A stretch of DNA of 59,384 bases from Kiritimatiellia bacterium. GTDB lineage: Bacteria > Verrucomicrobiota > Kiritimatiellia > UBA8416 > JABMPJ01. Shown here in pieces: positions 1 through 8,649 of this stretch; positions within the stretch are counted from its first letter, which is position 1; each line of letters begins with the position of its first letter. Location: positions 1-59,384 of the forward strand of contig JAOZSS010000002.1 of the NCBI GenBank assembly GCA_029939545.1. The letters run 5' to 3'. The notes below the pieces were generated by a model. The model saw only the letters and a list, made by a program, of their open reading frames with translations, was not told the DNA's origin and did not search any database. A program made the translations under genes and the position numbers.

Positions 1-2
1 GG

Positions 3-776
3 CTGCTCGAGGAGTTTCCGGGTCGGCTCGAAATGGTCGACTACCTGCTGAAAAAAGGTATTGATGCCTTCCCCGGCGGAGAGAAGCGGTATTCCACGGA
101 CGGGAACCTGGCTGGGCTCTCGCATGAAGCCGAGGATCTGGAGAGTCTGGAAACGCCTGCCACCATCGTGGAGCCCACCATGGGTGTCTGGCCGGACCAG
201 GCCCCCGACGCGCCCGAGAACGTTGAGGTACGGTTCGAAAAGGGCCGTGCCATGGCGCTGAACGGGATCAGCATGGAGCCGCTCGAGCTGATGCAGGAGG
301 CCAACAAGATTGCCGGCCGGAACGGCGTGGGCTTCAAAAACGCGCTTGAGAACCGGATCATCGGAACCAAGAGCCGGGGTGTCTACGAAGCCCCGGGTAT
401 GGAATTGCTGGGAAGTACGCTGACGATGGTCTACCAGGCCACGATGGATCGGCGGGCGCTGGGACTGTTCCAGACGCTTTCAAAACTCGTGGCTGACCAG
501 GTGTACGACGGTCGGTACTACGACCCTTCGACCCGTGCCGCGCTGGCGGCAATCGACGTACTGGCGAGTGCGGCAACGGGTACCGTCAACGTAGCGCTCT
601 ACAAGGGCAACATCCTCTTCAACAGTCTGACAGCCTGTCCTGCTTCGCTCTACAACGAGGCGGATGCGTCAATGGAGGCGAGCGATGGCCTCAACCCGGC
701 AAGCTCACAAGGCTTCGCGGAAATCCAAAGCGTAGAAGCCCGCGCCCTGGCACACGCCGGCCAGATTCGGAAGTAG
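3..776 (+). CDS. argG: Argininosuccinate synthase, C-terminal part (5' end outside window)
   Basis: Joins citrulline and aspartate with ATP to give argininosuccinate in arginine synthesis; cytoplasmic. The visible 257 codons match the long (E. coli-type, about 447 residue) ArgG form. Visible markers are 'RYSTDGNLAG', 'HEAEDLE', 'IVEPTMGVW', 'ENRIIGTKSRGVYEAPGM' and a C-terminal arm with 'KGNILFNS'. The reading frame is open from base 3, so the start lies upstream of the window. The first ATG at 33 is internal. The gene ends in TAG at 774-776 and no other arginine gene is in view. Assignment is firm; only the missing N-terminal part, with the ATP-binding motif, cannot be checked. Confidence 0.95.
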   Translation: MLEEFPGRLEMVDYLLKKGIDAFPGGEKRYSTDGNLAGLSHEAEDLESLETPATIVEPTMGVWPDQAPDAPENVEVRFEKGRAMALNGISMEPLELMQEANKIAGRNGVGFKNALENRIIGTKSRGVYEAPGMELLGSTLTMVYQATMDRRALGLFQTLSKLVADQVYDGRYYDPSTRAALAAIDVLASAATGTVNVALYKGNILFNSLTACPASLYNEADASMEASDGLNPASSQGFAEIQSVEARALAHAGQIRK

Positions 777-780
777 ATGG

Positions 781-894
781 GGTGCCACCGCGTGGAGCGG
801 CGACCGGATCATCGTTCTGGAAGATGGCCGCATCACGCAGATGGCCCCCCATCACATTCTCATTGCGTGGGAAGGGCTAATTGCCATATCTACG
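781..894 (+). pseudogene. Possible remnant of an ABC-exporter ATPase C-terminus
   Basis: Read in the same frame as the downstream transporter, this stretch gives 'GDRIIVLEDGRITQM' followed by 'ILIAWEGLIA'. That resembles the region after the H-loop of ABC exporter ATPases, where 'ADRIIVLDDGRIVQ' precedes a 'EELLAREGLYA'-like end. Nothing upstream in this frame resembles Walker A, the signature motif or Walker B; that DNA is argG. It is probably a decayed tail left by an old rearrangement. The alternative is chance similarity, because only about 35 codons are involved. Confidence 0.35.
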
Positions 895-918
895 AGTAAC
901 GGGACGCATGGTAGCTTT

Positions 919-3120
919 ATGACACAGCAATCGGCATCAGAATCGAAGGCAGGGAGGTTTGGCACCTTCGGAGGGGTGTTCACGCCCTGCACGTTGACGA
1001 TTCTGGGCGTGATCATGTTTCTCAGGTTCGGCATGGTGGTCGGGAACGCCGGCATCCTGCATGCCATAGGGATCGTGCTGGCCGCCAAGCTGATCACGAT
1101 GCTCACGGCTCTGTCTCTTTCCGCCATGGCCACCAATACACGCGTCCGGGGGGGCGGTGCCTATTTTCTGATCAGTCGGTCGCTGGGTATCGAGTTTGGC
1201 GGGGCGATCGGGGTGGTGTTCTATCTCTCGCAGGCCATATCCGTGGCGCTCTATATCATGGGCTTCACTGAGGCGCTGCTGGCTGTGGTGCCCTCTCTGG
1301 CGGCCATGCACGTGGTGACCGCAACGGCCATCAATGTGGCTGTCTTCGTCTGCGTCCTTATAGGGGCGGGATGGGCCATCAGGATTCAGTACGCTATTCT
1401 GGTGCTTCTATTGATGTCGATTGCCTCGTTTGCTGTCGGCGCCGTTACCTCCTGGAGCCCCCAATTGCTCGCTGAGAATATGGGTGCCAGCTATGAAGCA
1501 GGGCAGGGGTATTGGACGGTGTTTGCCATCTTCTTTCCTGCGGTCACCGGGATCATGGCCGGGGCCAACATGTCTGGCGATCTGAAGGATCCCGGGCGCT
1601 CTATCCCGCGCGGCACGCTATGGTCCATCGTGTTCACCGGCGCGGTGTATCTGGCCTTCGCTGTTTTGCTGGGGGGCGCAGCGGAACGGGCGGATTTGCA
1701 GGCGCATTCGATGATCGTGTCCAAGATCGCCTGGATTCCGGCCTTGATTGTCGCAGGTGTTTTTGCGGCGACTCTGTCGTCAGCCCTTGGCAGTATGATG
1801 GGCGCTCCACGTATCCTCCAGGCGTTGGCGCGTGATCGTGTCCTGCCTGTTTTGAGGCCATTCGGCAAGGGCAGCGGCCCGGCAGGCGAACCGCGGCGTG
1901 CCATCATCGCGTCATTCGCGATTGCACAGGCGGGGCTGATGCTGGGCGATCTAAACGCTATCGCGCCGGTGATCACGATGTTCTTCATGATCACTTACGG
2001 GGCTATCAACGTGGCAACTTTTGCGGAGGCCTATAGTGGCAACCCCAGCTACCGTCCGACGTTCCGTTGGTGTCACTGGTCGCTCTCCCTGGTGGGGGCC
2101 GTGCTGTGTGGCGGGGTGATGCTGCTGATCAATCCGTTGTGGGCGATCATCGCGGTGGTCACCATGTTTGCGATTCACCGCTATCTTGTGCGTCAGGAGT
2201 TGGAGGCGTCCTGGGGCGATGTTGTGAGCGGAGCGGTGCTTGAACGCGTGCGGCGAGACCTCTTGCTGCTCGAAGAGAATCACCACCATACCCGCAACTG
2301 GCGCCCTGCCATCCTGGTCTTGGGGGGGGGCACGACAGACAAGCTTCATTTGTCTTCTGTGGGACGGCGTCTTGCGGGGCCACATGGATTGCTCATGCTT
2401 GGCCAGGTGTTGGTGGGTAATCCGGATGAGCTGCTGGAGCGGCACACTCAACTGGAACACCGTTTGCGTAAACGGATAGCCGATAACCGGCTGGAGGCGT
2501 TCCCCTTGGTCATCATTGCGCCGTCGCTGACCGGTGGCGTATCGTCCTTGATCCAATCCGGCGGCATTGGGGCCGTGCGCCCCAATACGGTTCTTTTGGG
2601 CTGGAACAGCAACGTGGAGCAGCGGCCAGAGTTTGAGGAGAACCTCCGGACCGTCGTTCGGCTTGGGCGCAGCATGGTGATTTTGCGTGCGCTTGCCCCC
2701 CCCGACGATGTTCGGACGTTGCCTCCGGGCACCGTAGACGTGTGGTGGCAAGGCAAGGGGCCCAATGGCCACCTGATGCTGCTTCTGGCACATATTTTAT
2801 GCAGTACACATGATAGGCGCGGACGCACGATTCGACTGATTCGCATGCTGCCGAACGAAGCAGGGCGAGAGGAGACGCTGGCGCATCTCAGGCAGCTTTC
2901 AGACGAGGTGCGTATTCCCTGTGAAGCCGTTGTTGTGATCGGCCCTGCCTTCTCGCCCATGCTGCTCTCAGAGAGCGCAGGCGCCGCGCTCGTATTGCTT
3001 GGCATTGCCGACCCGTGCGAACATGAAGGCGGGTTCGTGGATCACCTGAATGCGCTCGTCGGCGATCTTCCGAATGTTCTGTTCGTGTATAGCGCCGGCG
3101 GCATGAGCCTGCATGTCTGA
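919..3120 (+). CDS. SLC12-family cation-chloride cotransporter-like permease
   Basis: A 733-residue inner-membrane protein of the amino acid-polyamine-organocation superfamily, closest in style to the Na-K-Cl cotransporter (SLC12) branch. The segment 'GGVFTPCTLTILGVIMFLRFG' near residue 20 is the hallmark first helix of that branch. About twelve hydrophobic helices fill residues 20-450. They include 'GIMAGANMSGDLKDPGRSIPRGT', which is typical of SLC12 transporters. The last 280 residues form a soluble domain like the SLC12 cytoplasmic tail. I chose the ATG at 919 because the upstream in-frame ATG at 841 lies in an apparent ABC-exporter remnant. Likely role is K+/Na+-coupled chloride or amino-acid transport; the substrate cannot be read from sequence. 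It converges on trkH with only 5 bases between stops. Confidence 0.85.
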   Translation: MTQQSASESKAGRFGTFGGVFTPCTLTILGVIMFLRFGMVVGNAGILHAIGIVLAAKLITMLTALSLSAMATNTRVRGGGAYFLISRSLGIEFGGAIGVVFYLSQAISVALYIMGFTEALLAVVPSLAAMHVVTATAINVAVFVCVLIGAGWAIRIQYAILVLLLMSIASFAVGAVTSWSPQLLAENMGASYEAGQGYWTVFAIFFPAVTGIMAGANMSGDLKDPGRSIPRGTLWSIVFTGAVYLAFAVLLGGAAERADLQAHSMIVSKIAWIPALIVAGVFAATLSSALGSMMGAPRILQALARDRVLPVLRPFGKGSGPAGEPRRAIIASFAIAQAGLMLGDLNAIAPVITMFFMITYGAINVATFAEAYSGNPSYRPTFRWCHWSLSLVGAVLCGGVMLLINPLWAIIAVVTMFAIHRYLVRQELEASWGDVVSGAVLERVRRDLLLLEENHHHTRNWRPAILVLGGGTTDKLHLSSVGRRLAGPHGLLMLGQVLVGNPDELLERHTQLEHRLRKRIADNRLEAFPLVIIAPSLTGGVSSLIQSGGIGAVRPNTVLLGWNSNVEQRPEFEENLRTVVRLGRSMVILRALAPPDDVRTLPPGTVDVWWQGKGPNGHLMLLLAHILCSTHDRRGRTIRLIRMLPNEAGREETLAHLRQLSDEVRIPCEAVVVIGPAFSPMLLSESAGAALVLLGIADPCEHEGGFVDHLNALVGDLPNVLFVYSAGGMSLHV

Positions 3121-3125
3121 GCACT

Positions 3126-4574
3126 CTACCTCTTCCAGAATCCCGGTAGCAGGACAATCAAGACCGTATAGAGCTCTAGTCGGCCCAATAGCATCAGGAG
3201 CGTCAGAAACACCTTGCCACCTGCTGGGATCGCGCTGTAGTTCTGAACCGCCCCTACGCCACCCAGTCCCGGCCCGATATTGCCGAGTGTCGCGATGACC
3301 GATGTCACCGCGGTCTGCAGGTCCGGCGTGAACAGCGTCATCACCAGGGAGCCGACCGCAAACACCAGCACAAATACGATGAAGAATCCCGAGATGTGAG
3401 AGATCACTTCCTGCGGTATGGGCTCGCCGCCGATCTTCACCTTCACGACCGCCTGCGGCTGCATGAAGAGCGTTATTTCACGTACAACTTTCTTAAGGAG
3501 GACCAACACGCGTATGTTCTTCATGCCGCCGCCCGTCGAACCGGCGCAGCCACCGATGAACATAAGGAGCACGAGCACCACCTTCGTTGCACCCGGCCAG
3601 AGGTCGAAGTCCTCTGTGCAGAAGCCTGTCGTCGTCATAATGGATGTCGACTGGAAAAACGCCGCCCGAACGGCGTGCCCGAAGGATGGATAGACAGTGC
3701 GGTAAATGCTCAGAATGATCATGACCGTCGCCGTCAGCCAGGCCCCGAGGTAGAAGCGGAACTCGGGATCGCGGAAGTAGCACAGCGGCCGACCGAGCAA
3801 CGCGCGATAGTTCAGTGCAAAATTGGTGCCCGCCAGAAACATAAACACGATGATGACGGTCTCGATGTAAGGGCTGTTGTAGGCGGCCACGCTGGCGCTT
3901 CGTGTGGAGAATCCTCCGGTTGCCATGGTGGCAAAGGCATGGCAGAAGGCGTCAAACCAGTCCATGCCGCCCAGGCGGAGCAGGGCGGCTTCGGCTACGC
4001 AGAGGAACACGTAAACACCCCACAGGAGTTTGGCCGTGGTCGCGATGCGAGGCGTCAGGCGGTCCTTCGACGGGCCGGGCATTTCGGCCCGGTAGATCTG
4101 CATGCCGCCTACGCCGAGAAAAGGGAGGATCGCCACACAGAGGACCAACACCCCCATGCCGCCGAAGAAATGGGTCATCGCACGCCAGAACAGAACGCCG
4201 CGGGGCACGGCCTCCAAGTTGGACAGCACGGATGCCCCCGTGGTTGTGAATCCCGACATCGTTTCGAATAGTGCGTCCGTCGGGCTGGTGATGACGCCGG
4301 TCAGCATGAAGGGCAATGAACCCAGAATGGCTGCTGCCAGCCAGCCGAAGGTTACGATCCCGAACCCGTCCCGTCGCGACAGCTCCACCGGCCCCCGCGT
4401 CAGAAGGAAGAGCACTATCCCTGTTGCCAGTACAATGCCGGACGATGCCAGCATGCCGATCCGCGCCTGCCACGGATCTGCATAGTGCCAGGCAATGCCC
4501 GCGCACAGGCCGATGGCCATGCCCAATACGGCCAACATAATCGCAATGAGGTGCAATACCGGTCTCAGGTTCAT
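3126..4574 (-). CDS. trkH: Trk/Ktr potassium transporter, membrane subunit
   Basis: A 482-residue channel-like K+ uptake subunit. It shows the four-fold pore-loop organisation of the TrkH/KtrB family: 'ETMSGFTTTGASVL', 'TMATGGFSTRSASV', 'SIMTTTGFCTEDF' and 'TLGNIGPGLGGVG' are the selectivity-filter segments around the conserved glycines. The 'GGCAGSTGGGMKNIRVLVLLK' stretch is the family's intramembrane loop region. It follows trkA in the same direction with a 65-base gap holding a GC hairpin. TrkA is the expected cytoplasmic gating partner, so the pair forms a complete K+ uptake system. The start ATG at 4574 gives a hydrophobic first helix. Confidence 0.94.
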   Translation of the reverse strand: MNLRPVLHLIAIMLAVLGMAIGLCAGIAWHYADPWQARIGMLASSGIVLATGIVLFLLTRGPVELSRRDGFGIVTFGWLAAAILGSLPFMLTGVITSPTDALFETMSGFTTTGASVLSNLEAVPRGVLFWRAMTHFFGGMGVLVLCVAILPFLGVGGMQIYRAEMPGPSKDRLTPRIATTAKLLWGVYVFLCVAEAALLRLGGMDWFDAFCHAFATMATGGFSTRSASVAAYNSPYIETVIIVFMFLAGTNFALNYRALLGRPLCYFRDPEFRFYLGAWLTATVMIILSIYRTVYPSFGHAVRAAFFQSTSIMTTTGFCTEDFDLWPGATKVVLVLLMFIGGCAGSTGGGMKNIRVLVLLKKVVREITLFMQPQAVVKVKIGGEPIPQEVISHISGFFIVFVLVFAVGSLVMTLFTPDLQTAVTSVIATLGNIGPGLGGVGAVQNYSAIPAGGKVFLTLLMLLGRLELYTVLIVLLPGFWKR

Positions 4575-4608
4575 GATCAGTGTTCTGTTCTTGTGTTGTT
4601 ACCCGCCA

Positions 4609-4631
4609 CGCCCGGCACAAGGTGCCGGGCG
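4609..4631 (-). terminator. GC-rich hairpin between trkA and trkH
   Basis: Perfect 10-bp arms (4609-4618 and 4622-4631) are separated by a 3-base loop in the trkA-trkH gap. There is no clear T-run, so it may be an attenuator or an RNA-stability hairpin rather than a full terminator. Confidence 0.4.
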
Positions 4632-4639
4632 CACTCTGG

Positions 4640-6085
4640 TTATCTCTTGAACATGTTCTGCACGCGTCCGACATCTGCCGGCAGGGCAAAGATGACGAGT
4701 TGGTCACCTTCCTCCAAGGTCAGATCGCCGGTGGGGATATGGATCGTGTCTCCCCGCAGTACTGTGGCAATTAGGCATTCGCCGGGCATTTTCAGCTGGC
4801 TGATGGGCTTGCCTGCCCAGCGGTGCCCTTCTCGTACCACAACGTGCAGCAGTTCGCCTGGTGCCTTGTGCAGCCAGGTGGCCGCCCGGACATGTTTGCC
4901 TCGAACGAAATGCAGGATCGCGTTAGTCATGGATAGGTGCGGACTCACCACCCGGCTGAGGAGCCCGAGGTTGCGGATCACCGGTACATATTCGGGTTTT
5001 GAGACCAGTGCCACCGTGAGGGGCGCGCCCAGCTTATTGGCGAGCATGCAGCTAATAATGTTGAGTTCCTCGTCCTCGGTGATGGCGATAAAGGCCGTGT
5101 TCGTTCCGAGGCCCGCGTTTACCAGCATCTCCTGATCGGAGGCGTCACCATGCAGCACCAGCGTCTTGTGCAGAACATCGCAACACTCCTCGGCCCGCGT
5201 GGCGTCCCGCTCAAGCAGCACCGCCGGAATCGACGCGGCTTCCAGTCTGCGAGCCAAATCCAAGCCCAACCCCCCGCCGCCGGCGATCACGCTCTTGCCG
5301 AAGGCATGTCTGCCCGGATAGACCCAGTCAAGGAACTGACTCAAATCACCAGGCAGCACGGCCACATAGAGGTCGTCGCCGACCTCAAAACGTGCGTTAC
5401 CACGGGGCAGAAAGGAAACATCGCCCCGCAAAGCTGTGATGAATCGTACCCGTGCGATGAGATTCGCCACGGCCCCGTCTGTGTCTGCCTGGGCGGGCAT
5501 TTGTCGGACCTCTGAGACACTCGTCGCACCTGAATCAGGTGTCGTCTCTTCCGCTGTGGCGTGCGCCACACTCAGGTCGGCCAATGTGCCGTTGAGGAGT
5601 GGACTCGCCGGGCGTACCTGAACACGGGCAATCAGCGCTCGCCCTTCAAGCAGCCAAACCGACTCGAGCAGTCCGGGATTCTTGATGATTTCGAACAGTT
5701 CATCCGCAGCCTCTTGATTCTGGCAGACCAGGCAATCGACACCAAGCCGCTTGTAGTCGAGTAGTGGAGACTCCAGCAAGGCCGGGTTCACGATACGGGC
5801 CACCGTGTTTGCCACGCCGGCCTCGCGCGCACAGATACAGGCCAGCAGGTTGACTTCATCGGAGTTTGTGACGGCGATCAGTAGATCGGCTTTGGCTAGT
5901 TCGGCCTTCTCGAGCACATCGGGTGACGATCCTGATCCTATGACCGTCATGATGTCGAGCTGGGCCTCAAGGGAGGCAAGCCGCTCCGGGACCTTGTCGA
6001 CAACGACGACCTCGTGCGACATATCGCCCAGTTCCGCCGCGAGGTGACGTCCCGCATTTCCGGCTCCAATGATCAGTATTCTCAT
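4640..6085 (-). CDS. trkA: Trk potassium uptake regulatory subunit TrkA
   Basis: A 481-residue cytoplasmic regulator that binds NAD(H) or nucleotides and gates TrkH. It has the duplicated layout of full-length TrkA. The first RCK-N Rossmann fold starts 'MRILIIGAGNAGRHLA' (glycines 7, 9, 12), followed by a TrkA-C domain. A second Rossmann fold carries 'VIAGGGGLGLDLARRLE', and a C-terminal TrkA-C domain carries 'GDTIHIPTGDLTLEEGDQL'. I chose the ATG at 6085, directly before the Rossmann strand. An upstream in-frame ATG at 6118 would add 11 residues lacking family character. It is the promoter-proximal gene of trkA-trkH. Confidence 0.94.
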   Translation of the reverse strand: MRILIIGAGNAGRHLAAELGDMSHEVVVVDKVPERLASLEAQLDIMTVIGSGSSPDVLEKAELAKADLLIAVTNSDEVNLLACICAREAGVANTVARIVNPALLESPLLDYKRLGVDCLVCQNQEAADELFEIIKNPGLLESVWLLEGRALIARVQVRPASPLLNGTLADLSVAHATAEETTPDSGATSVSEVRQMPAQADTDGAVANLIARVRFITALRGDVSFLPRGNARFEVGDDLYVAVLPGDLSQFLDWVYPGRHAFGKSVIAGGGGLGLDLARRLEAASIPAVLLERDATRAEECCDVLHKTLVLHGDASDQEMLVNAGLGTNTAFIAITEDEELNIISCMLANKLGAPLTVALVSKPEYVPVIRNLGLLSRVVSPHLSMTNAILHFVRGKHVRAATWLHKAPGELLHVVVREGHRWAGKPISQLKMPGECLIATVLRGDTIHIPTGDLTLEEGDQLVIFALPADVGRVQNMFKR

Positions 6086-6279
6086 CCGACACTGTCCTTC
6101 CCTGCTGCTCCAGTGCATGCATTAATCAGGTGAGCATATCCCATACTGTAAGGCCACGTCACCCGTAAATCCCGTGCCTTCGCTGAAGCGGGGTACATCC
6201 TTCGTTCCTCTGTAGTCGTTGCCATATCAGTGCTGCAACAGAAAATTGGAGAGGTGGCCGCCGAGCGAATAGATCGGGT

Positions 6280-6390
6280 TGGATGGCCTGCCATCCGAAG
6301 CTCGCCTTCTGGCAAGACACAGGCCCCCCGTCGCCCTTTGGGCTATGGATGGCATCCTTCACTCTTGCTACGTTGCGAGCGAAGGATGGT
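6280..6390. repeat. Hairpin-rich dispersed repeat abutting tRNA-Phe
   Basis: This non-coding stretch contains 'ggatggc' and 'gccatcc' in inverted order, then 'catccttc' (6352-6359) mirrored by 'gaaggatg' (6381-6388). The right arm runs into the CCA end of the minus-strand tRNA-Phe. The remaining gap, 6086-6279, shows no gene. The pattern resembles dispersed palindromic elements common in this type of genome, but only one copy is in the window. Confidence 0.45.
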
Positions 6391-6462
6391 GGCGAGACGC
6401 GGAATTGAACCGCGGACACGTGGATTTTCAGTCCACTGCTCTACCAACTGAGCTATCTCGCC
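6387..6462 (-). tRNA. tRNA-Phe (anticodon GAA), CCA end encoded
   Basis: Read on the minus strand, the 76 bases fold as a tRNA. Acceptor arms are GGCGAGA and TCTCGCC with discriminator A and an encoded CCA at 6389-6387. The D arm contains AGCTCAGTTGGTAGAGC. The anticodon loop is CTGAAAA (anticodon GAA) on a GTGGA/TCCAC stem. The T arm contains GGTTCAATTCC. All invariant positions expected for elongator tRNA-Phe are present. Confidence 0.97.
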
Positions 6463-6492
6463 ATGACAGAAACGGCTGGCAATGTACCGTGG

Positions 6493-6861
6493 TCAGGTAT
6501 CGGAATCAACCCCTTTTTGCCCCGATTCCCCACGCGGAAGTCCCTCGCCTGGCTTGGAGCCCTGTGACGCTTTCTCGTGCAGGAGGTGGCGTATGCTCTG
6601 GACCGGGTGGTGCAGGAGCATGCGGGGGCCTGCGTAGCGCATGACGGCGGTGATACGTTCGCGCATCTCGGGGCTGTAGCAGAGGATGGGACAGTGGCGG
6701 CAGGTCGGTTTGTCCTCGCCATAGGGGCAGCGAGTCAGTCGATCGAGGGCGTAGTCCAGCAGCGCGCTGCAATCCTCACACAGGGGATCGGGATGGCCCT
6801 GTCCTTTACAGTACAGGTGAATCATTGAGCGGAGAGACGCTTGTTCCTTCTCGAGGCTCAT
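6493..6861 (-). CDS. YgbA-family cysteine-rich protein (nitrous oxide-stimulated promoter family)
   Basis: A 122-residue protein matching the YgbA_NO family in length and motifs. It shows 'LYCKG', 'LCEDCSALLDYA', 'CPYGEDKPTCRHCPILCY' and 'MRERITAVMRYAGPRMLLHHP'. Seven cysteines in CxxC-like spacing suggest metal or Fe-S binding, which is inferred. E. coli ygbA belongs to the NsrR (nitric oxide) regulon and its biochemical role is not settled. Its start lies 5 bases after the corA stop, so the two genes are probably co-transcribed. The last 25 residues are polar and outside the conserved family core. Confidence 0.85.
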   Translation of the reverse strand: MSLEKEQASLRSMIHLYCKGQGHPDPLCEDCSALLDYALDRLTRCPYGEDKPTCRHCPILCYSPEMRERITAVMRYAGPRMLLHHPVQSIRHLLHEKASQGSKPGEGLPRGESGQKGVDSDT

Positions 6862-6865
6862 GGGC

Positions 6866-7930
6866 TCAGAACCAGCGTTTGCGCTTGAAGAAGATGGTCA
6901 TGCCGATGGCCATCGTGATCATGATGGACCAGGCCATTGCGTAGCCCCATGGCCACTTGAGTTCCGGCATCACTTCGAAGTTCATGCCGTAGATCCCCGC
7001 GACGAACGTGAGCGGCATGAAGATGGTTGCGATGACGGTCAGCACGCGCATCACCTCGTTCATCCGGTTGCTGACGACGGTCATGTAGATGTCGAGCGTA
7101 CCGGAGAGCATGTCGCGCAGCGACTCCAGGTTGTCGATGATCTGGATGGTGTGGCCGTAGACATTGCGGATATAGGGTGCCAGTTTTTCATCGATCAGCT
7201 TGTTCTCGGCCGACTCGAGGTTGCCGACCATCTCGCGCAGCGGCCACAGGCACTTGCGCAGGTAGACCATCTCGCGTTTGAGCTGGTGAATCTCGGTGAG
7301 CGTTTCCGGTTTGGCCTTGGCAGTAACTGCGTCGTGCAGGGCCTCGATCCGGTCGCCCAGGGCTTCCAGCACGGCGAAGTAGTTGTCCACAATGGAGTCG
7401 ACGAGCGCATAGGCAAGATAGTCGCACCCCTCCTCGCGAATGCGGCCGGCGGAGGTGCGGATGCGCTCACGGATGCGGTCGAAGACATCGTCCCTGACTT
7501 CCTGAAAGGTCAGCACATAGTTGGTGCCCAGCACCATGCTGATTTGTTCGGCCACCACGCCGTCATCGTCTTCGGGACGGTAGAGCATCTTGAGCGCCAT
7601 GAAGATGTAATCAGCGTGATCCTCCATCTTGGGGCGCTGGCCGGTGTTGGCGACATCTTCGAGAACAAGCGGGTGGAGGCCGAACGCATCGCCGATTTCC
7701 TGCAGCAGGTCGGTGTCGTGCAGGCCGACCACATTAATCCAGGTGACGGACGACTTGCCGACATAGGCCTGGCAGTCGGCAGCGGAGGTGAGGATCTCCT
7801 CCTTGATCTCCGTGGCGTTGTAGTCGATCACGGTGATCTGGGCCTGCTCAACACGTTGATCACCGAGGTAGACGACCGTTCCCGGCGGAAGGCCGGCCAC
7901 ACCGGCATGTTTTTTCAGAAGGCTATCCAT
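6866..7930 (-). CDS. corA: CorA magnesium/cobalt channel
   Basis: A 354-residue pentameric Mg2+ channel. It has an N-terminal alpha/beta cytoplasmic domain, a long helical stalk (residues about 150-285), and two C-terminal membrane helices. The signature 'YGMNF' (GMN at residues 315-317) lies between the helices, followed by the periplasmic-loop acidic/aromatic stretch and a basic 'KRKRWF' tail. Length and end are typical of the family. It precedes the ygbA-type gene in the same transcript. Confidence 0.95.
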   Translation of the reverse strand: MDSLLKKHAGVAGLPPGTVVYLGDQRVEQAQITVIDYNATEIKEEILTSAADCQAYVGKSSVTWINVVGLHDTDLLQEIGDAFGLHPLVLEDVANTGQRPKMEDHADYIFMALKMLYRPEDDDGVVAEQISMVLGTNYVLTFQEVRDDVFDRIRERIRTSAGRIREEGCDYLAYALVDSIVDNYFAVLEALGDRIEALHDAVTAKAKPETLTEIHQLKREMVYLRKCLWPLREMVGNLESAENKLIDEKLAPYIRNVYGHTIQIIDNLESLRDMLSGTLDIYMTVVSNRMNEVMRVLTVIATIFMPLTFVAGIYGMNFEVMPELKWPWGYAMAWSIMITMAIGMTIFFKRKRWF

Positions 7931-8052
7931 AACGTATCTCCTGTACCGGCGCAGTCTGGCACAGGGGGGCGAGCCAAACCAGAGGAAAAGAGACGAGCCC
8001 GCGGGCGTAATTCATTGATCCAGGGCTCCAAATCCGGTAGACAAGACCCACG

Positions 8053-8649
8053 ATGATTACTTTTCTTAATGGGAATGTTGCGGAGAAGCAGCCTACGCGG
8101 CTGGTGATGGATGTGCAGGGGGTGGGATATGAGGTGTTTATCCCGCTCTGTACCTACGACCGGTTGCCTGCGATCGGTGAGCGATGCAAGGTGTTGACGC
8201 ATGACTATGTCCGTGAGGATGCGCGACAGCTCTTCGGGTTCATGTCTGAGGATGACCGCGATACGTTCCGGCTTCTGCTGGGGATTAGTGGCATCGGGCC
8301 CAAGATTGCGCTCAGCGCGCTCAGCGGTCTGTCGGCACGTGATCTGAAGGCCGCCGTGGTGGAAGGTGACGTTAAGCGGCTTAGTTCCATCTCGGGGATC
8401 GGTAAGCGTACGGCTGAACGCATGGTCGTGGAGCTACGCAGCCGGATCAAGCCGGGTGAGGCGCTCGAGGCGGTTGCGGGCGGCGACCCCAACTCGCCGG
8501 GCAACATCCGCTTGCGCGATACGGTGTTGGCCTTGATTGCGCTGGGCTACCAACAGGACGCGGCGCGCAAGATGGCCATGCAGGCGTTGAAGGGCGGCGA
8601 TGACCTGGGTGTCGAAGAGCTGATCAAGCGGGCGCTGGGAGGACGATAG
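8053..8649 (+). CDS. ruvA: Holliday junction DNA helicase subunit RuvA
   Basis: A 198-residue protein that binds four-way DNA junctions and loads RuvB. Domain I (OB fold) begins 'MITFLNGNVAEKQPTRLVMD' and contains 'GVGYEVFIP'. Domain II has two helix-hairpin-helix motifs, 'LLGISGIGPKIALSALS' and 'ISGIGKRTAERMVVEL'. A flexible linker leads to domain III (residues about 150-198), which contacts RuvB. The stop codon abuts the ruvB GTG start, so translation is probably coupled. No ruvC is nearby. Confidence 0.96.
   Translation: MITFLNGNVAEKQPTRLVMDVQGVGYEVFIPLCTYDRLPAIGERCKVLTHDYVREDARQLFGFMSEDDRDTFRLLLGISGIGPKIALSALSGLSARDLKAAVVEGDVKRLSSISGIGKRTAERMVVELRSRIKPGEALEAVAGGDPNSPGNIRLRDTVLALIALGYQQDAARKMAMQALKGGDDLGVEELIKRALGGR

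Noticed and set aside
6860..8056. A 398-codon open frame on the plus strand
   Set aside because: It lies antisense to corA, whose motifs (GMN, membrane helices) are clear. The antisense product is His/Asp/Gly-rich with no domain.
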